Assembly (NCBI GenBank): GCA_938002815.1
Contig: CALKZT010000112.1
Coordinates: forward strand, 1 to 39,042
Length of the DNA: 39,042 nt
DNA from: an uncultured bacterium
Lineage (GTDB): Bacteria > Desulfobacterota > DSM-4660 > Desulfatiglandales > CALKZT01
Direction of reading: 5' to 3'
Under the pieces are notes generated by a model. That model saw only the letters and a program-made list of their open reading frames with translations. It did no database searches and was not told where the DNA came from. Positions 1 through 8,871 of this stretch are shown one piece after another (the stretch's first letter is position 1; every line of letters begins with the position of its first letter). The position numbers and the translations under genes are program-made.

Positions 1-798
1 ATGGGCGTGGCAGTGGGTTTTCTCATGGAGCTCTTCCAGAGAGAGATAGTATCTTTAGACGAGCTGGATGGGTTAGAGCCCCACTGGGGAAGAGCCGATG
101 TGACCGTGGAGCTTATAAAGAAGGTGGCCTACCGAGAAGGCATTGGCGATCTATTGGCAAAGGGCACGAAAAAGGCCTCCCTTGAAATAGGAAGGGGGTC
201 GCACTATTACGCCATGCACTCAAAGGGCCTTGAGCTCCCAGGGTATGAACCAAGGGCAGCAAAGGCCCATGGACTGGGCTATGCAGTCTCCAATATAGGC
301 GGAAGCCACATGTATGGCTACGCAAGGCAAGAGATATCAGGCTTTACCGAGCCCAGGGAGGTAGATAGACTCTCAGATGAAAACAAAGGAGATATAGTTG
401 CCTGGAATCAGATAAAAAAGGCGATTGAGGAAACAGGGGTACTCTGTAACTTTGCCGACACAAATGTGACACAAAAGTACATATCTGACCTCTACTTTGA
501 AGCAACGGGGATCCCTGAATTTTCAGACCAAAATTATTTGTGGAATGTGGGACACAGGATAGTGATACTGGAGAGACTTTTTAATATAAGGGAAGGCTTT
601 AAAAGGGAAGATGACAGATTACCCGAAAGATTTTTAAAAGAACCATTAAGAAATGCAGGACCTTCAACTGGTTCTTTCTATAAGACCTTTGATAAACTCT
701 TGGAAGAATACTACGATGCTATTGGCTTAGACGCAGATGGAGTGCCCAAAAAGCAAATATTAGGAAAATTAAAAATAGCAGATTTCGCAAACTACTAA
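1..798 (+). CDS. Aldehyde:ferredoxin oxidoreductase, C-terminal part (5' truncated by window)
   Basis: This is the C-terminal 265 residues of a tungsten-type aldehyde:ferredoxin oxidoreductase; the family is usually about 600 residues, so more than half lies upstream and the ATG at base 1 is only the first codon visible. Enzymes of this family oxidise aldehydes to acids with ferredoxin, using a bis-pyranopterin W (or Mo) cofactor and one [4Fe-4S] cluster. The visible part carries the family text around GLELPGYEPRAAKAHGLGYA (residues 76-95) and Cys149 in GVLCNF, the position of the last cluster ligand. It is followed after one base by a sulfur-carrier gene, so cofactor supply and enzyme appear coupled. 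The substrate cannot be read from this fragment. Confidence 0.93.
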   Translation: MGVAVGFLMELFQREIVSLDELDGLEPHWGRADVTVELIKKVAYREGIGDLLAKGTKKASLEIGRGSHYYAMHSKGLELPGYEPRAAKAHGLGYAVSNIGGSHMYGYARQEISGFTEPREVDRLSDENKGDIVAWNQIKKAIEETGVLCNFADTNVTQKYISDLYFEATGIPEFSDQNYLWNVGHRIVILERLFNIREGFKREDDRLPERFLKEPLRNAGPSTGSFYKTFDKLLEEYYDAIGLDADGVPKKQILGKLKIADFANY

Positions 799-799
799 C

Positions 800-1084
800 T
801 TGAAAGTACACATACGCTTTACAGATAGGTTCATATTTGGAAATAGCTTTCAAACAGATGAAATTATTGTTGATGTAAAAAAGGGATCTTTGAAAAGTGT
901 TATTGAGTCCATGCTAAACTCTTTTGGTAATAATCTCACAAACGAATTTGATTTAAGTAAAATGTTCGAAGCGTTTCTTTTTATCCGTAATGGGACCAAG
1001 GTGCTTCATAAGACTGAATACGAAGAATCACTATTTGAAGACGGAGATACTCTGATCATAGCTCCCTTAGTATCAGGAGGTTAG
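800..1084 (+). CDS. MoaD/ThiS-like ubiquitin-fold sulfur carrier
   Basis: A 94-residue protein with a beta-grasp pattern ending in LVSGG. The C-terminal Gly-Gly is what MoaD/ThiS carriers use for thiocarboxylation, and GDTLIIAPLVSGG closely resembles MoaD tails. MoaD supplies sulfur to the pterin dithiolene of Mo/W cofactors. The start is a TTG one base after the oxidoreductase stop, with no clear Shine-Dalgarno, which suggests translational coupling. Small MoaD-like genes next to AOR genes are common, so it is probably dedicated to the tungstopterin of the upstream enzyme. A role in another thio-transfer pathway cannot be excluded. Confidence 0.85.
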   Translation: MKVHIRFTDRFIFGNSFQTDEIIVDVKKGSLKSVIESMLNSFGNNLTNEFDLSKMFEAFLFIRNGTKVLHKTEYEESLFEDGDTLIIAPLVSGG

Positions 1085-1090
1085 CGTTTG

Positions 1091-1972
1091 ATGAACCTTT
1101 CAGGTGAATGTATCACGTGTACGATGGGTTGGATTTATGAGAGACTCATAGCAGGGGCTCAAATAAGTAGGGAGGAAGAGTTTGAGCTCATGAGGTCAAT
1201 ACTAAAGTTCTCCTCAGAATCCTTTACATACAGTACCTCCCCTGCAAAGGTCACCAATTTTGTAATAGAACACCTCAAAGAATTCCTAAGTCTTTCAAAG
1301 GATTATTTTGAGAATATAAAAGCCAACAGTAATATGGTAGCCAAGTCTCTCATCTATCGGGCAGAAAGCTACCTAAACGATGAAAAAGACATTAAAAAAA
1401 GGCTCACAAAGGCCATAAACCTTTCTCTACATGGAAACGTGGCACCCATAGGAAAACCTTCAAGCCCCTTTGGGTTTGTCGAGATACAAGAGTTACTAAA
1501 TGGAAGCCGACGACTCTACTCTACCCAAGAAGATTTGCTGGAAACGTTACTACACGCAAGGAAGTTGGTTTTTGTAGCTGATAATGCAGGTGAAATAGGT
1601 TTTGATAGCCTTTTGATAAAGGAGTTACAGAACTTAGGGATAAAAATCACCTTGATTGTAAAGAATGACTATTTTTTTGACGATGCAACCATACGGGATG
1701 CAGAGTACTTTAATATTGATAAGATCGTAGATGACATAATCGGGATCAAATACCTCCTTGTCTTTGAAGAGTTAGAAAGATCTGTGAAGCTTATCATAAA
1801 TGAGACCGATGCCATCATCTCAAAAGGCACTGGTAATTTTGAAACAATGAAGGATGAAATCATAGGTTGCCCAGTGATCATGCTCCTAAAGATAAAATGC
1901 AAACCAATACAAGATTATAGTGCAATGCCGTTAGGCGAATTTCTCATGTATCTAAGAAATAGCAAGGACTAG
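1091..1972 (+). CDS. DUF89 / ARMT1-like family protein (metal-dependent phosphatase fold)
   Basis: A protein of about 293 residues with the hallmarks of DUF89: an N-terminal CxxC (C7, C10), a central DNAGE motif (about residues 164-168) and a later SKGTGNFE motif (about 244). In studied DUF89 proteins the Asp/Asn residues of these motifs bind a metal and cleave phosphate esters of sugars or cofactors ('damage-control' phosphatases). AGGAGG at 1076-1081 lies 6 bases before a TTG at 1088 and 9 before the ATG at 1091, so either may be used. It sits in the oxidoreductase/MoaD operon with 6 bases or fewer to its neighbour. No substrate can be assigned. Confidence 0.85.
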   Translation: MNLSGECITCTMGWIYERLIAGAQISREEEFELMRSILKFSSESFTYSTSPAKVTNFVIEHLKEFLSLSKDYFENIKANSNMVAKSLIYRAESYLNDEKDIKKRLTKAINLSLHGNVAPIGKPSSPFGFVEIQELLNGSRRLYSTQEDLLETLLHARKLVFVADNAGEIGFDSLLIKELQNLGIKITLIVKNDYFFDDATIRDAEYFNIDKIVDDIIGIKYLLVFEELERSVKLIINETDAIISKGTGNFETMKDEIIGCPVIMLLKIKCKPIQDYSAMPLGEFLMYLRNSKD

Positions 1973-1975
1973 CTC

Positions 1976-3190
1976 ATGAAGCAAAATATATTAATACTTG
2001 GAACACTTGATACCAAATCAGAGCAGATCCGTCTACTCTGTGAACGTATCAAACAGATGGGACATACCCCCTTACTTATGGATCTGAGCTTGGGGCACCT
2101 AAAGGAACAGTGGGCAGATTTTAGCTCAGATGAACTCATCAAATCTATAGGAGAGGACATCCAAACTTTCAGGGCTTCGAAGGATAGGAAAAGGAATGGG
2201 GAGATAATGGTAATAGCTGCCAAAGGCCAACTCCCGAATATCATAAGAGAATATCAAGTGGCCGCTATTGGAGCCATGGGTGGGGTAAGTATGGCCACCA
2301 TGGCGTGCAAGATCTTAGAGATTGCCCCTTTTGGTCTCCCAAAGGCAATAATGGTAACTGCTGCCATGCCTTCTTATGTGAAGACCTGGTTTGGTTCCAT
2401 GGATGTTTTCCTTTTCCAGTGCATCATAGAGTTCAATGGAATAAACATGCTTGTGGAGCATGCCATATCCCTCTTTGCAGGTTGCCTTTGTGGACTCGCC
2501 TCCACCCCCAAACTGAACACCGAGTCCCTACCCTACCCTTCCATTGCCATAACTGAGTTGGGTTTTAGCCAAAAATGCGCCCACTATGTCCGGACGCTTT
2601 TGGAACAAAAAGGCTTTCAGGTATATTCGTTTCATGCCCAGGGGATCAGCGACAGAAAACTGGAAGAGCTCCTAAGGACAGGATACTTCGACGGTGTAAT
2701 AGACATTGCAGCAGGAGGGCTAATAGAGGAGTTGTACGGTGGCTCGAGGGCAGCAGGCCTTGAAAGATTGGACTACCTGTCCCAAAGGAGCATACCAAAG
2801 ATACTTGCGCCTGCAGCACTCAACATAACCAATGCAAACTCAAGTAGTCTAAAGGAACTCCAGGGAAGGAAACTGCTTCCTGTGGATGATTTGAGGGCCT
2901 ATGTGAGATATAGTGTAACGGAGCTGAGGCGTGCAGCCAGGCTCTACGCCCAGAAACTAAATAAGGCAGTGGGCCCTACGGTCTTTGTATTCCCAAAGAA
3001 GGGCTGGTCATCCCTTGATAGGGAAGGCTCCCCCCTTTACGATCCAGAGGTAGATGGAGAATTTATAGAGGAACTAAGGTCTAATTTAGTGAACAAAGAG
3101 GTCCAACTCATTGAACTGGATTGCAATTTGGAGGACAAAGAGTTTGCCCAATTCCTGGTTCAGAGTCTCTCTGCCTCTTTTTTAAAATAG
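1976..3190 (+). CDS. Tm-1-like ATP-binding domain protein (UPF0261 family)
   Basis: A 404-residue protein that matches UPF0261 over its full length. It starts with ILILGTLDTKSEQ, the N-terminal nucleotide-binding signature of this family, has AIGAMGGVSMATMACKIL near residues 92-110, and contains the TIM-barrel-like C-terminal half (DGVIDIAAGGLIEELYGG). The plant relative Tm-1 binds ATP and a viral replicase; the bacterial function is not established. The ATG follows the DUF89 stop by three bases, so it is the last gene of this operon. A catabolic role near the oxidoreductase is possible but is only context. Confidence 0.88.
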   Translation: MKQNILILGTLDTKSEQIRLLCERIKQMGHTPLLMDLSLGHLKEQWADFSSDELIKSIGEDIQTFRASKDRKRNGEIMVIAAKGQLPNIIREYQVAAIGAMGGVSMATMACKILEIAPFGLPKAIMVTAAMPSYVKTWFGSMDVFLFQCIIEFNGINMLVEHAISLFAGCLCGLASTPKLNTESLPYPSIAITELGFSQKCAHYVRTLLEQKGFQVYSFHAQGISDRKLEELLRTGYFDGVIDIAAGGLIEELYGGSRAAGLERLDYLSQRSIPKILAPAALNITNANSSSLKELQGRKLLPVDDLRAYVRYSVTELRRAARLYAQKLNKAVGPTVFVFPKKGWSSLDREGSPLYDPEVDGEFIEELRSNLVNKEVQLIELDCNLEDKEFAQFLVQSLSASFLK

Positions 3191-3370
3191 CATTTCTATA
3201 CTGGTTCAATGTGTTCAAGCAATCTCTGCTGCAAAGACATCTCACCCCAAATTCGCCTTTGAGGAAGGAGGGAAATGAGTGTAATAGCAACAATAGCCTG
3301 GCCCCTTTGGAACTATCATAAGATAGAGGGCCCAGAGGTCAGTCTCAATAATCTCTCAGATTACGTGCAA

Positions 3371-4591
3371 TCATTTGGTCTTAACCCTAAAGCGGTAGAG
3401 GAGCAGGCCAAAGGCGGCAAGGAGGCCAAAAACTGCACCAGCGTAAAATGTGGCCTTGGCACCAAAAATATTCCACAAGGACCCTGCAACCACGCTTGCC
3501 ATTAAGAGTGCGGCCCCACTCACCAAATTAAAGACACCAAAGGCAGTGCCACGCAGGTCCGATGGCGCATTATCGGCGATAAGTTTAGAGAATAGACCTT
3601 GTGTGAAGGCCATATGTATTCCCCAAAGTCCAGAACCAACCAAGGCCAACACTTGCGATGAGGCCACTGCCAGCACGATGTCAGAAAACACAAGGACCAT
3701 CAGCCCGAACAGTAAAAGGGTAGAAGCTGAAAACCGATCTGCCGCAGCCCCTGCAGGGTAGGCAAAAAGGGAATAGGTCACATTCATCACTACCATGATT
3801 ATTGGCACATATCCCACTGCCATTCCCAAATCCTGTGCACGCAGGATTAAGAAGGCCTCACTGAATCGAGCGAGGGCAAATATTCCTCCCAGGGCGATTA
3901 CAAGCCAGTATCTTAGCCCCAGACGCTTGGTGTCCCTCAGACTAATAGGACTTTTGGAACCTTCAATACCCTTCCTTGATTCAGGTTCCTTTACTCCAAA
4001 TATGAGAAGGCAGATAGAAATAAGGCCAGGTATCACTGCTACCCAGAGCACTGCCCTGATATTGTCAGAAAAAGAGCTCATCAGTACCAGCGCAAGTAAA
4101 GGCCCCAGAAAGGCTCCCACAGAATCGAGGGCCTGCCGTAACCCATAGGCTGCCCCCCATAGATATGGTGGTGCAAGCTCTGAAACCAATGCATCTCGTG
4201 GTGCAACGCGAATCCCTTTGCCTATCCGATCCAAAAAACGGGCGACGAATACCCACACCATGGATCTGGCAAGTGGGAATAGAGGCTTACTCAAAACGGC
4301 CAATCCATATCCAACAAGGACCAAGTACTTTCTTCTTCTAAAGTAGTCGCTAATTAACCCCGAAAATACCTTCGCTATGGAATTAGTGGCCTCTGCTAAC
4401 CCTTCCAAAATCCCCAATGTCACCATAGAGGCACCAAGGGTTGTGGTGATGAATATGGGTAGAAGGCTATGGACAAGCTCAGAGGATATGTCGGTAAACA
4501 TGGAGACAAAACCAAGTGCCCAAATACCCTTTGGCAACGCCTGGTAGAAGCCTTTATTTCCCCCTTCACTACTTCTTCTCTGTTCCATCAT
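3371..4591 (-). CDS. MFS transporter
   Basis: A predicted 12-helix inner-membrane carrier of the major facilitator superfamily, 406 residues. The first loop has the MFS cytoplasmic signature as GLISDYFRRRKYLVLVG, and FLDRIGKGIRVAPRDALVSE resembles a subgroup of uncharacterised bacterial MFS proteins with MFTDISSE at the N terminus. The frame is open to a TTG at 4609, but I chose the ATG at 4591 because GGGAGGAGGGG lies just upstream. It stands alone on its strand, converging with the upstream operon. Substrate unknown; drug or metabolite export is possible. Confidence 0.88.
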   Translation of the reverse strand: MMEQRRSSEGGNKGFYQALPKGIWALGFVSMFTDISSELVHSLLPIFITTTLGASMVTLGILEGLAEATNSIAKVFSGLISDYFRRRKYLVLVGYGLAVLSKPLFPLARSMVWVFVARFLDRIGKGIRVAPRDALVSELAPPYLWGAAYGLRQALDSVGAFLGPLLALVLMSSFSDNIRAVLWVAVIPGLISICLLIFGVKEPESRKGIEGSKSPISLRDTKRLGLRYWLVIALGGIFALARFSEAFLILRAQDLGMAVGYVPIIMVVMNVTYSLFAYPAGAAADRFSASTLLLFGLMVLVFSDIVLAVASSQVLALVGSGLWGIHMAFTQGLFSKLIADNAPSDLRGTAFGVFNLVSGAALLMASVVAGSLWNIFGAKATFYAGAVFGLLAAFGLLLYRFRVKTK

Positions 4592-5103
4592 TTTGGCCCC
4601 TCCTCCCAAAAGAGATTCTCTTGCCCAAAAAGTAACTTACTTAGTAGCTTAAATTCCTCTCTATGGTCCAGCTAAACATGGTGATACCTCAATTGCATGG
4701 CCCTTTAGTTCATACCAACCATCCTTGGACTACAAATAAATAAAATCTCATTAGGCTCTTTACTATGACATTATTTTAACAATGTTCTTGGAATCTTTAC
4801 CTTATTCTCAAAAGAGATTTCGGTCAAGAGCTTTTTCTACAAATCGATAATGTTCCAATGCCTATACACAGCACATTTTATACCATGCTTTGTTGTAAAA
4901 TGGCGAGATACTTTATACGAAATTGATGAATAAATCGTTGATTAATTGTGCAACCTGAAGCATTGAGTTTCCAATTATTATAAGAAGAAAGTTTACACTT
5001 CTTTGTATATGATCAAATAAGGCTTGTATCGAAATTTCGTTTATCTTCTAAAGCTTCAATGATCATGATTAATGCCTGAACCAGGCCTCTCTCTTTTATC
5101 CTG
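4592..5103. other. AT-rich intergenic stretch without a recognisable gene
   Basis: About 510 bases between the MFS gene and the 49-residue gene. It is clearly more AT-rich than the flanking genes, with many stops in all frames. It must hold the MFS promoter near its left end. A minus-strand stretch, 5013 to about 5170, reads as a short protein-like text in a frame offset from the small gene; I cannot tell chance from a decayed gene. No tRNA, repeat array or strong terminator was seen. Confidence 0.5.
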
Positions 5104-5253
5104 TCAACACCCTGGTTCCCCAAGATGGCCACAGCAGGACCGACCACGTCTGATCTTGATCCAATTGTTCCTCAAAAGTAGCCATACCTTCTTGGGCAAT
5201 GGCATTGGGGCCCTTAGATTGGTGAAAAAGGCTCTTATATCTGGTCTATTCAT
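5104..5253 (-). CDS. Small 49-residue protein with CCGxxGEPGC tail
   Basis: A short minus-strand gene preceded by a strong Shine-Dalgarno (GGGAGGAGG, 6 bases before the ATG at 5253). The product is basic and hydrophobic (PLPKKVWLLLRNNWIKIRRG) and ends in CCGHLGEPGC directly before a TGA. I recall unnamed short proteins in other bacteria with this kind of Cys-Cys-Gly...Gly-x-Pro-Gly-Cys tail, which argues that it is real; the three cysteines could bind metal. Nothing is known of its role. Other minus frames in the same place also look protein-like, so a decayed gene is the alternative. Confidence 0.6.
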   Translation of the reverse strand: MNRPDIRAFFTNLRAPMPLPKKVWLLLRNNWIKIRRGRSCCGHLGEPGC

Positions 5254-5448
5254 GATCCTCCTCCCGTACTATCCCTGTTATTGCAAAGGTTTCTAAGATT
5301 GTTTCCCATAGAAGACCTAAATACCTTAGAAGAAGGGAAAATCAAATCAGAAGCCCAAATTTTTTGACAAATCTGGTTCAAGGGGTATAGTAACTTAAGA
5401 TCATCATCCATCGTTAAGGCCCTTATAATAACTTCAGGAGGCCATAAT

Positions 5449-6375
5449 TTGGAACCCTCTTTTTATAGACAGATCCTGGATGCCCTCTCAGATGGGATAT
5501 ATTTTGTGGATAAGGAGAGGCGAATCACCTTCTGGAACAAGGGGGCAGAACGCCTTACTGGATACAGTGCCGACGAGGTCCTTGGAAGATCGTGTGCAGA
5601 TAACCTCCTAAGAGGTGTGGATGATAATGGAAGAGAGCTCTGCACTTCAGGCTGTCCTTTGGAGGCCGTGATACGTGATGGCCGCATGAGGGAGGCCGAT
5701 GTCTATCTCCATCACAAATTTGGTTATCGGATCCCCATTCACGTAAAGGCCACTCCTCTGCGTGGAGCAGGAGATGAGATTTTAGGGGCAGTTCAGATCT
5801 TCAACAAAAGGACACAGAACATAAGCATCCTAAAGGAGATCGAAACACTTCGTAAAGAGGTCTTAACAGACCCACTAACCCAAGTGGGAAACCGACGTTT
5901 TGGTGAGATTCAGCTACAAGAATGCGAAAGAACCTTAAAGGAGTTTGGGGCCATATTTGGCGTCTTAATTGCTGATATAGATCATTTTAAAAGGATAAAC
6001 GACACCTTTGGCCACGGTGTCGGTGACAAGGTCCTACGCATGGTGGCTCAGGGGTTGTCCAATGGGGTCAGGGTATTTGATTCTGTATGTCGCTGGGGAG
6101 GAGAAGAATTTCTCATTATTGCAAGAGGCCTTAAAGTAGAAGGGCTTTTCTCCCTCGCTGAGAGACTGCGCATGTTGGTTGAGAGTAGCTGGATCGAGCA
6201 TTTAGACCAAAAGATCTCGGTTACCATATCCCTTGGAGGTTCCATATCCCGTAAAGGAGAACCAGTCTCCAATCTCTTGAACAGAGCAGACACGCAGCTC
6301 TACCGAAGTAAGCAAGAGGGGCGAAACCGAGTAAGTATAGATGAAGGGTTCAATCCACCTCCACCTACGATCTGA
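5449..6375 (+). CDS. PAS-GGDEF diguanylate cyclase
   Basis: A 308-residue cytoplasmic signalling protein predicted to make cyclic di-GMP from two GTP. A PAS sensor domain occupies about residues 5-120 (ITFWNKGAERLTGYSADEVLG is typical). The GGDEF domain follows at about 135-300 with DPLTQVGNRR, metal-site DIDHFKRIND and an intact active-site GGEEF at 217-221. RVFD at 208-211, five residues before GGEEF, matches the RxxD inhibitory site, so product feedback is likely. The start is a TTG at 5449 with AGGAGG 8 bases upstream. There are no membrane helices; the PAS ligand is unknown. Confidence 0.92.
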   Translation: MEPSFYRQILDALSDGIYFVDKERRITFWNKGAERLTGYSADEVLGRSCADNLLRGVDDNGRELCTSGCPLEAVIRDGRMREADVYLHHKFGYRIPIHVKATPLRGAGDEILGAVQIFNKRTQNISILKEIETLRKEVLTDPLTQVGNRRFGEIQLQECERTLKEFGAIFGVLIADIDHFKRINDTFGHGVGDKVLRMVAQGLSNGVRVFDSVCRWGGEEFLIIARGLKVEGLFSLAERLRMLVESSWIEHLDQKISVTISLGGSISRKGEPVSNLLNRADTQLYRSKQEGRNRVSIDEGFNPPPPTI

Positions 6376-6980
6376 AGAGGTTTCTCTTGGGGAAAGGCGA
6401 GATCTTCCAATTTGGTTTAGGGGGATGGAGTCTCCCCAGCGAGTGGTAAAGATAGCAAATGAAAGGCCCCAAGCCCCCACCTCAAGGGCTCTACCCATGG
6501 CTACTCCAGCCATTTCAGCTGCGGCCATCAATTGCCACTGTGTTAGGCCCAGAAGTTCCACGTCTTTTCCCTAAAAAGACCCTCATTAGGGATGGAATTG
6601 GGCTTAGGGTCAAAAGATGGACCCCTTATAGAATAGCTCAAAGCGGTCCCTAATAGCTCGGCAATTATCTGGGCCCTCTGCTCAAGCCTTCCCTTCGGAT
6701 CCAAACCAAAGGCAGTAATCACATCTTCAATGGCTGGGGCCCAGTCATGAGCTAGCCCTCTCCACCTCATAGGTGGACACTTACGAGGTGGCCACTTAGC
6801 AAATGGGTCTGAACAAGGCTACCCCCTTTAATGTCCTTCAGGTAACTTGCGAGTTTTAGAAGAGAAAAGTTATAGGTGGGAATGAGCTTCTGGGTGGAAG
6901 TTGGGTTTAAATTTCCCTTACCGGCCTTGCCAGCTGGTTTTAATTCATTTATAAAGAGCAAAATCTGTGCGGGGGATGCG
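6376..6980. other. 600-base stretch of unclear content; possible frameshifted minus-strand ORFs
   Basis: No convincing intact gene. On the minus strand two overlapping frames look partly protein-like: 6770-6543 (text such as AIEDVITAFGLDPKGRLEQR) and then, in another frame, about 6561-6380 (LMAAAEMAGVAMGRALEVGA). Together they could be one gene broken by a frameshift near 6545-6560. Neither frame has a good ribosome-binding site and I do not recognise the product. The right part, 6761-6980, holds short repeats and the leader of the HDOD gene. Confidence 0.35.
6761..6798. repeat. Compound short inverted and direct repeat upstream of HDOD gene
   Basis: TCCACCT-CAT-AGGTGGA (6761-6777) is a perfect inverted repeat. 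AGGTGGACACTTA (6771-6783) and AGGTGGCCACTTA (6786-6798) form a direct repeat, 12 of 13 bases identical, with a 15-base period. The arrangement looks like an operator for a dimeric regulator, about 180 bases before the HDOD start. No protein can be named. Confidence 0.4.
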
Positions 6981-8417
6981 ATGCCTGAAGAGGGAGCATT
7001 GGACCATTGTGATCTGAAGGAGCTTTCAAAGAAGATCAAACTCTTACCCCCACTACCCCATGTTGGGGCCAAGGCAATGGAGCTCTTGACACAAGAAGAG
7101 CCTGATCTGGAGCAGGTGATAGATATCATAAGGATAGATCAGGGGCTTTCCATGAAGGTCTTATCATATGTAAATTCTGCCTATGTTGGTCTTCCAATTC
7201 CCATAACAGATATAAAAAAGGCCGTCTTGTTTATGGGCGCTCAGAGCATTAGGGAGCTCCTCTTAAAAACAGTTATTTCAGATGCAATCTTTAGGGTATT
7301 CGATTCCCAGATGAAAGAGATCCAAAAGCACCTCTTCAGACACTCACTTGCCACTGCAGTGGTTGCAGAACAGATAGCAAAGATGCTCTCTCTCCCTTAT
7401 CGGTTGGAGGCCTTTATAGGCGGTCTCTTACATGACATAGGGAAACTGGTGCTTCTTGTGTGTTTCCCCGAAAAATACCAAGAGATCTACAATACAGTAA
7501 AGAATCCGGCACAGGCTGTGCAGTTTAGAGTGGCAGAGAACATGATCATGGGTATAAATCATAGTATTTCTGCGAAGGTTTTGATGGAAGCCTGGAAGAT
7601 ACCTAAGGCTTACATATCCATTGCAGAGGTGCACCACTACACGGACAGAGAGCTCAAGGATTTAACTTTGTCCCTCGGTCATGAGATAGTAAACGTAGTC
7701 CAGATTGCAAATGCCATAGCCCATAATATACTGGGTGATATTCCGGACTCCTTTTTGATATCGGACACTATACGAAGGCTTTCCGTACGACTGGGTATAA
7801 ACAGATTCAGATTAAAAAGTCTCTCAAATAGCATCATCAGTTCCTTGGATAGTGTAACCAAATTGGTCTCATTGGCTGAAAATGCAGAGACATTATACTT
7901 AAATTCTCTCAAAAATTCCGTCGGCTACCTAAGGAGTCTTCGGCAGTTAAAAGGTCTTGATGTATTGCCTGATTATTTGAAGGAGTTAGTAGAGTCTGAA
8001 AAAGGGGTTGAAACACTATTGGATAAGATCCTATTGGGTATCATCTCCAAGTATGGCCAGAGGGATTTAATACTTTTTATCTTGGAATACAAGCAAAATC
8101 TCCTCCATATCCTAAAGGCAAGACCAGGATTAGAGGACTATACTCGAATTTCATTGGACATCTTTTTGAAAGATGTCCCATCTGATCCACTCATGGAATC
8201 CTTATACAGGGCCATAATGGACCTCAATCAGGATATAGATCCTAAGGGTTTTAGGAGAGATGGAGGTATAGCCCTTTGGTTTCAAACCATAAGGGAAAAA
8301 GAGTCCTTTATTGGTCTCATAATGAGCGAATCTGAGTTGGGGCCTCATTATGAAGAGATTGAAAAATACCTGGCCTTGGGCAAAGAAATATACGACTTAA
8401 TCTCACAGCTTGGTTAG
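6981..8417 (+). CDS. HDOD domain protein
   Basis: A 478-residue protein with an HDOD domain, a relative of HD phosphohydrolases found in bacterial signalling. The domain begins at LSKKIKLLPPLPHVGAKAME (about residue 15) and contains IRIDQGLSMKVLSYVNSA and HDIGK at 151-155, so the HD pair is kept. The C-terminal half is helical and not recognised. The frame is open from 6876, but I chose ATG 6981 because GGGGGA lies 4 bases upstream and the family match starts just after it. It may act with the nearby diguanylate cyclase in motility or stress signalling, which is inference from context. Confidence 0.85.
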   Translation: MPEEGALDHCDLKELSKKIKLLPPLPHVGAKAMELLTQEEPDLEQVIDIIRIDQGLSMKVLSYVNSAYVGLPIPITDIKKAVLFMGAQSIRELLLKTVISDAIFRVFDSQMKEIQKHLFRHSLATAVVAEQIAKMLSLPYRLEAFIGGLLHDIGKLVLLVCFPEKYQEIYNTVKNPAQAVQFRVAENMIMGINHSISAKVLMEAWKIPKAYISIAEVHHYTDRELKDLTLSLGHEIVNVVQIANAIAHNILGDIPDSFLISDTIRRLSVRLGINRFRLKSLSNSIISSLDSVTKLVSLAENAETLYLNSLKNSVGYLRSLRQLKGLDVLPDYLKELVESEKGVETLLDKILLGIISKYGQRDLILFILEYKQNLLHILKARPGLEDYTRISLDIFLKDVPSDPLMESLYRAIMDLNQDIDPKGFRRDGGIALWFQTIREKESFIGLIMSESELGPHYEEIEKYLALGKEIYDLISQLG

Positions 8418-8430
8418 GAGGTCATTTCAG

Positions 8431-8871
8431 ATGGGGATGGTAGACGTAGGGGAAAAGCCAAAGATAGCCCGCATGGCAATTGCGCAAGGAGAGATCAGGA
8501 TAAAGCCCAGTACTGTGTTGGCCATAAAGGAAGGGAGGATAAGAAAGGGGGATCCCCTTGCCGCTGCAGAGATAGCAGGTATCCTCGCAGCCAAAGGGAC
8601 CCACAATCTCATCCCCCATTGTCACCAGATACCTTTAGATCAGGTGGAGATCAGATTCGATTTAGAGGAATCCAAGATCGTGGGTCACTGCATTGTAAAG
8701 GCCCACTGGAATACTGGGGTAGAAATGGAGGCGCTGGTAGGCTTAAGTATGGCCCTCAACACCATTTGGGACATGGTGAAATATTTAGAGAAGGATGAAC
8801 AGGGCCAATACCCAGAGACCTCTATCCGCGAGATTCGGGTAGTACAAAAAATAAAGTCGTCTGCCCTCTAA
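8431..8871 (+). CDS. moaC: Cyclic pyranopterin monophosphate synthase MoaC
   Basis: MoaC acts with MoaA in the first step of molybdopterin synthesis, converting 3',8-cyclo-GTP to cyclic pyranopterin monophosphate. The 146-residue protein has the family length, the MVDVGEK start, the active-site strand [10 protein letters not shown] (a variant of the usual LIPLCHPLPL) and the C-terminal signature [20 protein letters not shown]. The frame is open to a TTG at 8410, but TTAGGAGG at 8414-8421 places the start at ATG 8431. It directly follows the HDOD gene and its 3' end overlaps convergent glgB by four bases. The cofactor would serve the AOR and the molybdenum hydroxylase in this window. Confidence 0.95.
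   Translation: MGMVDVGEKPKIARMAIAQGEIRIKPSTVLAIKEGRIRKGDPLAAAEIAGILAAKGTHNLIPHCHQIPLDQVEIRFDLEESKIVGHCIVKAHWNTGVEMEALVGLSMALNTIWDMVKYLEKDEQGQYPETSIREIRVVQKIKSSAL

Noticed and set aside
3275-3505. Plus-strand ORF with GGAGG before its ATG (MSVIATIAWPLWNYHKIEGP...)
   Set aside because: Most of it is antisense to the C terminus of the MFS transporter, and I recognise no family. The good ribosome-binding site leaves slight doubt.
6876-6980. Upstream 35-residue extension of the HDOD protein
   Set aside because: No family match and no ribosome-binding site; ATG 6981 fits better.
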